A DNA stretch of 64,000 bases, from positions 31,248-95,247 of the forward strand of contig CAUVYH020000003.1 of the NCBI GenBank assembly GCA_963556065.3, read 5' to 3'. The DNA comes from JBAXTE01 sp963556065 (lineage in GTDB: Bacteria > Bacteroidota > Bacteroidia > Bacteroidales > WCHB1-69). Positions within the stretch are counted from its first letter, which is position 1. Every line of letters starts with the position of its first letter. Positions 56,868 to 64,000 of the stretch are shown in pieces. A model generated the notes under the pieces. The model made no database searches. It was not told where the DNA came from and worked only from the letters and a program-made list of their open reading frames with translations. The translations under genes and the position numbers were made by a program.

Positions 56868-58310
56868 ATGAAAACAAAAATAATCATCATCACTGCAATA
56901 TCATCACTGCTTTTTACAGGTAGCTTGATGGCTCAAAATGAAAACGAAGCGTTACGGTATTCACAAATGTATTGGGGCGGAACTGCAAGAAGTACATCTG
57001 TAGGTGGTGCTTTTGGAGCTGTAGGTGCCGATTTTTCTTCACTCTCAATTAATCCGGCAGGAATGGGGGTTTATAAAAAATCCGAAATCTCATTTTCACC
57101 TACGATATATTACAGTAAAAATGTTAATACATATCGTGGTGTAGAAAGTGAAGATTTCAAATATAATTTTAATGTGGGAAATTTTGGGATTGTTCTTGCT
57201 GCTCCATTAAATTCGGTTGCATCCGATAAACCGCAATGGAAAAGTGTTCAATTTGGTTTTGGGATGAATAGGCTGGCAAATTATAATAATAATATAGCAA
57301 TTGAAGGAAATAATAGTGAATCTTCAATTATTGATGCATTTGTTAGTAAAGCGAATGGAATTCCATCACAAAATTTAAGTGCATTTGACACCCAGTTGGC
57401 TTGGGATGGCTATTTAATGAATCCATTGGATACAAATAATAATTATGTAAGAGCATTTCAAGGCGATATTGTTCAACGAAAAACGATTAGTACTAAAGGT
57501 GGTATGAATGAATGGACCTTTTCGCTTTCCGGAAATTATAACGACGTACTTTACTTAGGTGCTACGATTGGGTTGGTAGGAATTAATTATACAGAGGATT
57601 CTCAATATGACGAGGTAGATCGATTGGATACCATTTCTAATTTTAAAAGCATGTCCATTAAAGATCATTTATCAACGGATGGTTCGGGCGTAAACTTTAA
57701 ATTTGGATTTTTAGCACAACCCGTAAAATTCCTTCGTATTGGTGCGGCCATTCACACTCCAACGTTTTTCTACCGTATAGAAGATAACTATACCCGAAAC
57801 TTTTCATCTAACATAGATACGGCTGTATATACTTTTGATCCCCTTGAATCCACATTTAAATATGAAATAAACACACCGCTTAGACTTCTAGGGAATATTG
57901 CTTTCTTGATTAATAAATCGGGATTTGTTTCACTTGATTATGAATATACTGATTATTCAACAAGCAGAATGCGCTCTTCCGATTATAATTTTGTGGATGA
58001 AAATAAAACGATTAAAGATGTTTACAAGGCTACTCATAATATTAGAGGTGGCGTTGAGTATAATTTAAATCCAATTGTACTTCGAGCAGGTTATGCTTAT
58101 TACATGAGCCCCTTCAAATCGGACACATTGAATACTTACGAAAGAAACATTATTAGTGCCGGTATTGGGTTCAGAAGTGCTCAGTATTTTATCGATTTCA
58201 CCTATTCGCATTCCGATAGCAATGGAAAATATTACCTTTATGAAGGAGCCGTCACAGAACAGAAAATATCCTCAAGTAGTTTTATCCTTTCGATGGGATT
58301 TAAATTCTAG
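56868..58310 (+). CDS. FadL/OmpP1-like outer-membrane protein
   Basis: 480 residues. The signal peptide ends LMAQNE. Near the N-terminus the FadL-type pattern is ALRYSQMYWGGTARSTSVGGAFGAVGADFSSLSINPAGMG, with the S-x-N-P-A-G-M motif of the family. The rest is a beta-barrel (FGFGMNRLANYNNN, LVGINYT, VSLDYEYTDY, ILRAGYAYYMSP) ending in an aromatic C-terminus (LSMGFKF). FadL-family proteins pass hydrophobic molecules across the outer membrane. The substrate is unknown. It follows the low-complexity lipoprotein in the same direction and is closed by a terminator. Confidence 0.88.
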   Translation: MKTKIIIITAISSLLFTGSLMAQNENEALRYSQMYWGGTARSTSVGGAFGAVGADFSSLSINPAGMGVYKKSEISFSPTIYYSKNVNTYRGVESEDFKYNFNVGNFGIVLAAPLNSVASDKPQWKSVQFGFGMNRLANYNNNIAIEGNNSESSIIDAFVSKANGIPSQNLSAFDTQLAWDGYLMNPLDTNNNYVRAFQGDIVQRKTISTKGGMNEWTFSLSGNYNDVLYLGATIGLVGINYTEDSQYDEVDRLDTISNFKSMSIKDHLSTDGSGVNFKFGFLAQPVKFLRIGAAIHTPTFFYRIEDNYTRNFSSNIDTAVYTFDPLESTFKYEINTPLRLLGNIAFLINKSGFVSLDYEYTDYSTSRMRSSDYNFVDENKTIKDVYKATHNIRGGVEYNLNPIVLRAGYAYYMSPFKSDTLNTYERNIISAGIGFRSAQYFIDFTYSHSDSNGKYYLYEGAVTEQKISSSSFILSMGFKF

Positions 58311-58350
58311 TAATATTATGCAAATCTAATATATATAATCCTCAAAACCA

Positions 58351-58383
58351 AACGGCTATCGATTTTCGTTAGCCGTTTTTTTT
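58351..58383 (+). terminator. rho-independent terminator after the FadL-like gene
   Basis: AACGGCTA, a 10-base loop, TTAGCCGTT followed by T7. It lies 41 bases past the stop. Confidence 0.8.
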
Positions 58384-58435
58384 GAGAATTATAGTTTCAA
58401 TAATTTGAAAAAGATTTGCTTTAATTTTATTCGGT

Positions 58436-59980
58436 TTATCGAATTCTTTCAAGTCCGATTTTAGCTTTTTGATGAATACTTTCCTTGTATTGGGTAGGTG
58501 ATAGCGAAAGGCATTTTTTATAATAGAGTTGAGCTTGTTTTTTGTTGTTTAGCTGTTCGCAAACATTTCCCGCATTTAAGGCTGCATTGGCCGCATAATA
58601 GTTTGCAACAGTACTTCCATCAATGATCACTTTGTTGAATAGAAACATTGCTTTGGTAAAACTTCCCTGTTTCTCGTAATTTCGGGCAAGTCGATAATAA
58701 TATTCCAATTGGCAAAGTGGATGGTGTAGATTTTCGGTTTTTATCGAGGAAAGTTCTTCCATCGATTGACTATAGTATCCTCCGTCGAAAAGCAAGCGAG
58801 CTTTTAAAAGTTGAATAAATGGCCTTTGCTTGCTTTGTTGCTCGAATAAAGCAGCCTGATCCTGCTCGGTATTTATAATACTTCGGTTTATTTGTTGGAT
58901 ATATTTGTCATATTCTTGTGGAGATCCGTTCAATAAAGATTGCCACGCTAAACGCTGAAAACAGGCATTAATGTAATTTCCTTTCCGGACACCTTGAATG
59001 TATGATAAAAAGTGGGACACACAACTCTTATCGAGTTTGTTCTGTAGAGCGACCCCTTGAATAAACTCAATGGGCCAGAACGGAATATATCCAGGATCTT
59101 TTTGTTGTGAGCAGATGACTTTGATAGCCATATCATTTTGCCCATTTTTCATTAAATAATCGCTCCATGCATAGAGAAGAATGTAGTTTTGGGGAAGTTC
59201 CCGTTTAACGGTGAGTGTCGAAAAATAAGTGTTCAATTGCTTGTTTTCATTTGCGCTTGCGGATGATTGTTGGGTTGTGATAATTTTGTATGTTAGAATT
59301 TCCGGGAAAAAGCAGTTGTAATCTCCCTTGACATAAGAAAGATTGAGCATTCTGTTGAGTTCTATAATTCCTGTTTTGTAATCTCCTTTCAGTGAGATTA
59401 ATCCTGAGGCCCATTTAAAGGAAGGGGGAATTGATCCTAATAGAATGTTGAGAAGGGATTTTGTTTTATAGTTAAGCTCAAATTGAGGATATTCCTCCTC
59501 GTTGTTTTTTGAATATGAACGTGCCTTTTTTAAATCAAAAACGGCCTTAAACTTTTCACTAAAAAGGACCCTGCAAATTGCACGATGTAGATAAAATTCG
59601 GAAAGGCTGAATTTTACGTATGGTGATTTAAGTGATGCGTTTTCAAAAACATCAATTCGCTCGGAGTTTTTTGTTTTATAATATTCAAATGCATCTTTTG
59701 ACGAAATAGCAATTACGGCCAAAAAGTCGGAGAAGTCCTCGATGAATAGGTTCGCTAAATTAGATGGTGCAATGGTTTTTTGATTAAAAAGTTTCTTCTT
59801 TACCGATATGATTTTTAGCTGGCCGGCTTCTTTATACATTGCTTGCTGAATAGAGTCAAACGCAAAATAGTACGCTTGGGAAGAGGCAGGAAAGCAGGTG
59901 CTTATAAGTGTGGAGAAGACAAAAATAAAACGAATTTTTTTTCTAATCTTTTTATTAGAAAAAAAATTCGTTAAAATCAT
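58436..59980 (-). CDS. tetratricopeptide repeat protein
   Basis: About 514 residues from the ATG at 59980 (a GTG nine bases upstream is the alternative). It has an N-terminal hydrophobic segment (RFIFVFSTLISTCFPASSQA), which looks like a signal peptide, then all-alpha sequence. The C-terminal 150 residues have clear TPR spacing (CQLEYYYRLARNYEKQGSFTKAMFLFNKVI, then AANAALNAGNVCEQLNNKKQAQLYYKKCLS). It is probably periplasmic and scaffolds protein contacts. It follows the zinc-ribbon gene by 12 bases and is likely cotranscribed with it. The binding partner is unknown. Confidence 0.82.
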   Translation of the reverse strand: MILTNFFSNKKIRKKIRFIFVFSTLISTCFPASSQAYYFAFDSIQQAMYKEAGQLKIISVKKKLFNQKTIAPSNLANLFIEDFSDFLAVIAISSKDAFEYYKTKNSERIDVFENASLKSPYVKFSLSEFYLHRAICRVLFSEKFKAVFDLKKARSYSKNNEEEYPQFELNYKTKSLLNILLGSIPPSFKWASGLISLKGDYKTGIIELNRMLNLSYVKGDYNCFFPEILTYKIITTQQSSASANENKQLNTYFSTLTVKRELPQNYILLYAWSDYLMKNGQNDMAIKVICSQQKDPGYIPFWPIEFIQGVALQNKLDKSCVSHFLSYIQGVRKGNYINACFQRLAWQSLLNGSPQEYDKYIQQINRSIINTEQDQAALFEQQSKQRPFIQLLKARLLFDGGYYSQSMEELSSIKTENLHHPLCQLEYYYRLARNYEKQGSFTKAMFLFNKVIIDGSTVANYYAANAALNAGNVCEQLNNKKQAQLYYKKCLSLSPTQYKESIHQKAKIGLERIR

Positions 59981-59992
59981 CAATTTCACCGA

Positions 59993-60809
59993 TTAAATAT
60001 TGTCGGCAAATTCTTCGTCGATAAGAACTCGACCGCAATATTCACAAACAATGATTTTTTTGTGCATTTTAATGTCGAGGATGCGCTGAGGCGGAATTTT
60101 GTTAAAACATCCACCACAAGCATCACGCTCAACCTTAACAACCGCTAAGCCGTTACGGGCTCCTTTGCGAATGCGTTTATAAGCGGTTAAAAGACGTTCT
60201 TCTATGTTTTGTTGTTGTTCGGATGATTTTAATTCAAGTTCTTGTTCCTCTTTTTTCCGTTTCAGAAATAATATCGTTAAGCTCACTCTTTTTTAGTTCC
60301 AATTCGTTGCGGGAATCAGCAAGATCTTTAGTGATTCTATCGGTTTCCGCTTTTTTTGACTCCAGTTCTGCAGTGTATTCTCTGATTCGTTTTTTCGAAT
60401 AGCTGAATTTCTAAATTTTTAAATTCAATTTCTTTTGAAAGAGCTTCATATTCACGGTTGTTACGAACGTTATTTTGTTGTTCCTCGTATTTTTTTATTA
60501 ATGTTTTTGCCTCTTTTATCGCGGTGTTTTTTTCTTGAATTTGCTTTTCAAGTTCGTTAATTTCTTCAATGAATTTGTTAGAGCGGGTTTCCAAACCAAT
60601 GCATTGATCTTCTAAGTCTTGAACTTCTAAGGGTAATTCCCCTCGGATAATTCTTATTTTATCGATCTTTGAGTCGATTAGTTGCAGTTTGTACAACGAA
60701 ACTAACTTTTTTTCGATGGTGATTTCTTCTTGTGTTTTGGGTTCAGCAACAGGCGAAACAGAGGTTGTTTGCTCTTCTTTTTCTGAATTTTTTTCGATGT
60801 TTTTGCCAT
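59993..60809 (-). CDS. C4-type zinc-ribbon coiled-coil protein (zf-RING_7/DUF164 type), frameshifted
   Basis: About 271 codons from the start at 60809, joined over three breaks: T5 at 60800-60804, T6 at 60390-60395 and T6 at 60251-60256 (plus-strand numbering). The N-terminus is charged (AKNIEKNSEKEEQ). A long coiled coil follows (KLVSLYKLQLIDSKIDKI, ... EINELEKQIQEKNTAIKEA, ... EYEALSKEIEFKNLEIQ), then a C-terminal zinc ribbon (ACGGCFNKIPPQ, then VCEYCGRVLIDE) with two CxxC pairs. This family is conserved in Bacteroidota next to Nif3-like genes, as here (26 bases). The role is unknown; nucleic-acid or tether functions are guesses. Confidence 0.82.
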
Positions 60810-60835
60810 TGATTATCTGTATTTTGCTGTTATCG

Positions 60836-61930
60836 CTATGTATAATATTCTATAGGGTTTGTGTTTACTTTTGTTTTTAAGATTGCAAAGTTAGGAAATT
60901 TTTTCATCAAAACATCATTGATAATATCAATTGTGTGTTGTTCACTCTCGAAATGTCCGATATCCGCCAAAATAATTTTATTATTCGCTTCAAAATAATC
61001 GTGATATTTCAAATCTCCGGTGATAAATATATCTGCTTGATGATAAATGGCATCGGAAATAAGAAAACTGCCGCTACCCCCACAGAAAGCTATCGTTTTT
61101 ATATTGTCTTTGATGAGTTTGCTGTGTCGAATTACCTGTAAATTAAATTGATGCTTAAGCTGGGATAAAAAATCGTTTATATTTATGGGATTGGTCAATT
61201 CCCCGATAATACCAGAGCCGGCTTGGAGATTCATATTCATTAAAGGATAGATATCATAGGCAACCTCTTCGTATGGGTGAACGGATTTTACCTTTTTTAA
61301 GGCTTCGGATACTTTGTATATGGGAAGAATTGTTTCTATTTTGGTTTCAGGTTCAAAATGAAGCTTGTCAATTTCCCCCACAAAAGGAGAACAAGTGCTA
61401 TTTGCTTTAAATGTACCTTCACCGGATGTATTAAAGCTACAATCGGAGTACGAGCCAATGCTTCCGGCTCCGCTTTGGAATAACGCGTCGCGGACAACTC
61501 CTTCAAATTCGTGAGGGACATAAGTAGTAAACTTGACAAGCTGATCCTTTGATGGACGCAATATTTTTATCTGCTGTAAATTAAACTGCAACGCAATATG
61601 TCCATTTACCCCTTCGATTGAATTATCGATATTGGTATGCAATGCGATGATGGAAATATTATTTTGAATGGCTTTTATGATAATGTTATCGGAAGTTTTT
61701 TGAACGGATAACTTCTTTAATCCGCTAAAAATAACAGGATGGTGAGAAATGATGAGATTTGCATTATTGCTGATGGCTTCTTCTATTGTGTCTAATGTAA
61801 TATCAAAAGCGAGTAAAATGGCAGACACTTCATCTCTGAAATCAATAATGACACCTGAATTATCATAGCTTTCCTGAAGTGCAAGGGGGTATTTTGTGTT
61901 TAAAAATTGAATTATTTCTGTGGTTTTCAT
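60836..61930 (-). CDS. Nif3-like dinuclear metal centre protein
   Basis: 364 residues, the long form with a middle PII-like insert (about 125-235, LVKFTTYVPHEFEGVVRDALFQSG). The metal-site motifs are conserved: QESYDNSGVIID, then ISHHPVIFSGLKKL and HTNIDNSIEGVN. C-terminal: AFCGGSGSFLISDAI, then ITGDLKYHDYFEANNKIILADIGHFESE. The family is homologous to GTP cyclohydrolase type 2 fold proteins and its physiological reaction is unsettled. It is the upstream gene of the zinc-ribbon and TPR operon, and divergent from lpxK. Confidence 0.94.
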   Translation of the reverse strand: MKTTEIIQFLNTKYPLALQESYDNSGVIIDFRDEVSAILLAFDITLDTIEEAISNNANLIISHHPVIFSGLKKLSVQKTSDNIIIKAIQNNISIIALHTNIDNSIEGVNGHIALQFNLQQIKILRPSKDQLVKFTTYVPHEFEGVVRDALFQSGAGSIGSYSDCSFNTSGEGTFKANSTCSPFVGEIDKLHFEPETKIETILPIYKVSEALKKVKSVHPYEEVAYDIYPLMNMNLQAGSGIIGELTNPININDFLSQLKHQFNLQVIRHSKLIKDNIKTIAFCGGSGSFLISDAIYHQADIFITGDLKYHDYFEANNKIILADIGHFESEQHTIDIINDVLMKKFPNFAILKTKVNTNPIEYYT

Positions 61931-62013
61931 TAAAAAAATCTTAAATACTTGCTATTGATGTTCAAAAGTGTTAATTTGCTCGGATTTCTTACAAAGTTAT
62001 ACATTTTTCTTTT

Positions 62014-63064
62014 ATGTTTCGATTTTTATTTTTTCCGATTAGTGTAATATATGGAGTCTGTGTTTTTATAAGGAGACGTTTTTTTTATGGTTTTGGAATT
62101 ATAAAGAGAACATCTTTCGATATTCCGTAATTTGTGTCGGGAATCTAGTTATGGGTGGAACCGGAAAAACTCCTCACACTGAATATCTTGTTCGATGGTT
62201 GAAGCAAAATTATCGGGTAGCTACGCTCAGTCGTGGGTATAAACGTAAAACGACAGGTTTTTTAAGTGCTAAAGATCAGCATTCTGTGTCGGATATAGGA
62301 GATGAACCCATGCAGTATTTCCGTGAATTTGGGAACGAAGTTGCTATTGCAGTGGACGAAAATAGAGTTCATGGGGTTAAGCAATTGCTTAATGATTCTC
62401 CCGATTTACAAGTCATTGTCCTCGACGATGCATTTCAACACTTACCGATAAAGGCCGGCTTTAGTATCGTGCTTACGGATTATTTCACCCCTTACTTTAA
62501 AGATTTTTTAATTCCAATGGGAAGTTTGCGTGAGCATCGGAGTGCTGCCAAATATGCGGATATGATTATTGTGACTAAATGCCCAAGTGTATTATCCCCA
62601 ATAACTCGCAATTATTTTTTGTCTAAAATTAAGCCGCTGCCTCATCAAAAGGTCTTGTTTTCGTACTTTACTTATGGCGATTTTGTCCCTGTTACAGCTA
62701 TGGCAGAGCATAAAAGCAGACTGATTTTTCTCAAATACTGTTGCTTACAGGCATTGTAAATCCATACCCATTAAAAGAGTATCTGATGAAGCGTTTTGTT
62801 GAAATTCACTCGTTTACATTTCCCGATCACCACGCTTTTTCATTAAAAGATGTAGCTAAAATAAAAAACGAATTTGATGAAATTATTACTTCAAAAAAAG
62901 CGATAATTACTACGCAAAAGGATGCTATGCGATTGCTCGATTCTCAAATAAAGCCACTTGTAGATGATTTGCCGATTTACTATGTACCACTTACCGTTAA
63001 ATTTCATTTGCCATACGATGAAGTGTTTGCAAAAGAGATTAACGCTTTTATAAAACGGTTTTAA
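62014..63064 (+). CDS. lpxK: tetraacyldisaccharide 4'-kinase, frameshifted
   Basis: About 350 codons from ATG 62014 (MFRFLFFPISVIYGVCVFIR, an N-terminal membrane anchor). It phosphorylates the 4' position of the lipid A precursor. The P-loop reads VGNLVMGGTGKTPHTEYL. Further family blocks are SRGYKRKT, ISDIGDEP-like VSDIGDEPMQYF, VLDDAFQHLP and ITTQKDAMRL. Two breaks occur, near 62125-62128 (one base missing) and in T5 at 62725-62729 (one base missing, joining FS to QILLLTGIVNPYPLKEYL). An essential function is expected, so these are likely sequencing artefacts. The stop overlaps the next start (TAATG). Confidence 0.9.
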
Positions 63065-64000
63065 TGAATAATAATATGCCTTTTAAGTTGTTACGATGGT
63101 TTTTGGTCGGATCCGTCATCTTTTTTATTTTTGGTTGCGGATCAAAGCATTCAAATCAAGAAAAAAAGAATACGCATTTAATTATTTTTCATGCCGGCAG
63201 TCTATCCAACCCGATGAAAGAGATTATCGCGGATTATAAAAAAGTACACCCGGATGTGGAGATTTTTACCGAAATAGGAGGGAGTGTGGAGTGTGCCCGA
63301 AAAATCACGGAGTTGAATAAACCTTGTGATGTGTTTGTATCGGCAGATTATAAGGTGATCGAAAATCTGTTAATTCCAAAGTATGCTTCGTGGAATATTT
63401 CGTTTGCTTCAAATGAGATGGTAATCGCTTATCGGGATAACTCCGCGCATAGTGTGCAAATAAATTCAGACAATTGGATGTCTATTTTGTGTGATAAAGA
63501 GGTTCGAATAGGACGATCTGATCCGAATAGTGATCCCTGCGGATATCGAACGGTTTTGCTAACTCAGTTGGCTGAACGGTATTATCATGTGCCGGGGCTC
63601 TCGAAACGGCTTTTACAAAATTCTCACGAGATATTCGCCCTAAAGAAGTTGATTTGCTGGCGATGCTCGAAACAGGAAATGTTGATTATTTATATATTTA
63701 CAAATCTATAGCCATTCAACATCGGCTTAAATACATTTCATTACCTCCCGAAATTAATTTAAGCGATCCTAATTTTAATAACTTGTATGCGACTGCATCG
63801 ATAGCGATAAACGGTTCTGCTCCGGGGGAAACGAGAGTTCAAAAAGGGGAGGCGATGCAGTATTCCATAACGATGCCGTTAAATGGCAAAAACAAATTAT
63901 TGGCAGAAGATTTTGTTGGCTATTTTCTGTCGAAAGATTTAGGACTCAGTGTTATTCGTAAACATGGACAACAAATACTTGCTCCACTCAAAGTTCATGG
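63064..64000 (+). CDS. WtpA/ModA-type tungstate or molybdate-binding lipoprotein, frameshifted and cut by window edge
   Basis: About 312 visible codons of an extracytoplasmic solute-binding protein. Lipobox FFIFGC (Cys 25) follows the signal peptide. The binding-protein core starts LIIFHAGSLSNPMKEII, then GGSVECARKITELNKPCDVFVSADY, FASNEMVIAY, RIGRSDPNSDPCGYRT. After a break in A4 at 63617-63620 (one base missing) it continues IRPKEVDLLAMLETG, DYLYIYKSIAIQH and YSITMPLNG. This architecture fits WtpA-type tungstate/molybdate binders, so oxyanion capture for an ABC transporter is inferred. The permease and ATPase would lie beyond the window. The start overlaps the lpxK stop by one base. Confidence 0.85.

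Noticed and set aside
1..64000. CRISPR array, insertion sequences, integrases, tRNA or rRNA genes
   Set aside because: I looked for short regular repeats, transposase motifs and tRNA-like stems on both strands and found none that could be supported.

Overview
The window is AT-rich DNA from a member of the Bacteroidota, most likely order Bacteroidales (the order is inferred). The evidence is a complete type IX secretion core (porP-porK-porL-porM-porN), secreted proteins with type IX sorting tails, TonB-dependent and related outer-membrane receptors, and many 'SC' lipoproteins. Promoter-like elements match the Bacteroidota consensus TAnnTTTG instead of a sigma70 -10 box. I see no rRNA, tRNA, CRISPR array, insertion sequence or prophage.

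Layout. 1-2.3 kb (minus): a lipid-transport ABC pair (MlaF-like, MlaE-like) and a type IX cargo protein. 2.6-4.5 kb (plus): TIGR02757 protein, thioredoxin-like protein, TlyA-like methyltransferase. 4.6-12.5 kb (plus): a very large hybrid sensor kinase, then a large outer-membrane protein with a SprA-like signature, both broken by frameshifts. 12.8-19.1 kb: porP-K-L-M-N. 19.2-25.7 kb: housekeeping genes recG, nudix (minus), pyrE, an SRPBCC protein and pheT. 25.8-36.9 kb (minus): rlpA, a secreted M1 aminopeptidase with a sorting tail, a small membrane protein, two receptor-like beta-barrels, an MFS transporter and rsmG. 37.1-42.5 kb (plus): a beta-propeller sensor kinase and an LTA-synthase-type sulfatase-fold transferase. 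43.2-49.2 kb: two DUF5689 lipoproteins and a TonB receptor, divergent from an exported endonuclease/phosphatase-fold enzyme. 49.2-52.3 kb: a Dpm1-like transferase, a lipoprotein, pyrC and a DUF4296 lipoprotein. 52.3-55.1 kb (minus): a lipoprotein, mazG, proS. 55.2-58.3 kb: a low-complexity lipoprotein and a FadL/OmpP1-like protein. 58.4-61.9 kb (minus): TPR protein, zinc-ribbon protein, Nif3-like protein. 62.0 kb to the end: lpxK and a tungstate/molybdate-type binding lipoprotein cut by the window edge.

How the genes work together. PorK/L/M/N build the periplasmic ring and inner-membrane motor of type IX secretion, and PorP is the family of outer-membrane partners. At least two local genes (the 1.4 kb PCMD-like protein and the M1 aminopeptidase) encode cargo with matching C-terminal sorting domains. 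The large barrel gene just upstream of porP resembles the repeated N-terminal segment of SprA/Sov, the type IX translocon, which makes a secretion-linked role plausible. The TonB receptor, DUF5689 and exported phosphoesterase genes look like a surface uptake or processing locus.

Caution. By my reading ten genes contain about 27 one-base frame shifts in total. Most lie in homopolymers, and the flanking frames join into intact family sequences. They are clustered (12 between 4.6 and 12.5 kb, none between 34.3 and 59.9 kb) and affect genes expected to be essential (lpxK), so consensus sequencing error is the likeliest cause. The affected genes are given here as single spanning genes.
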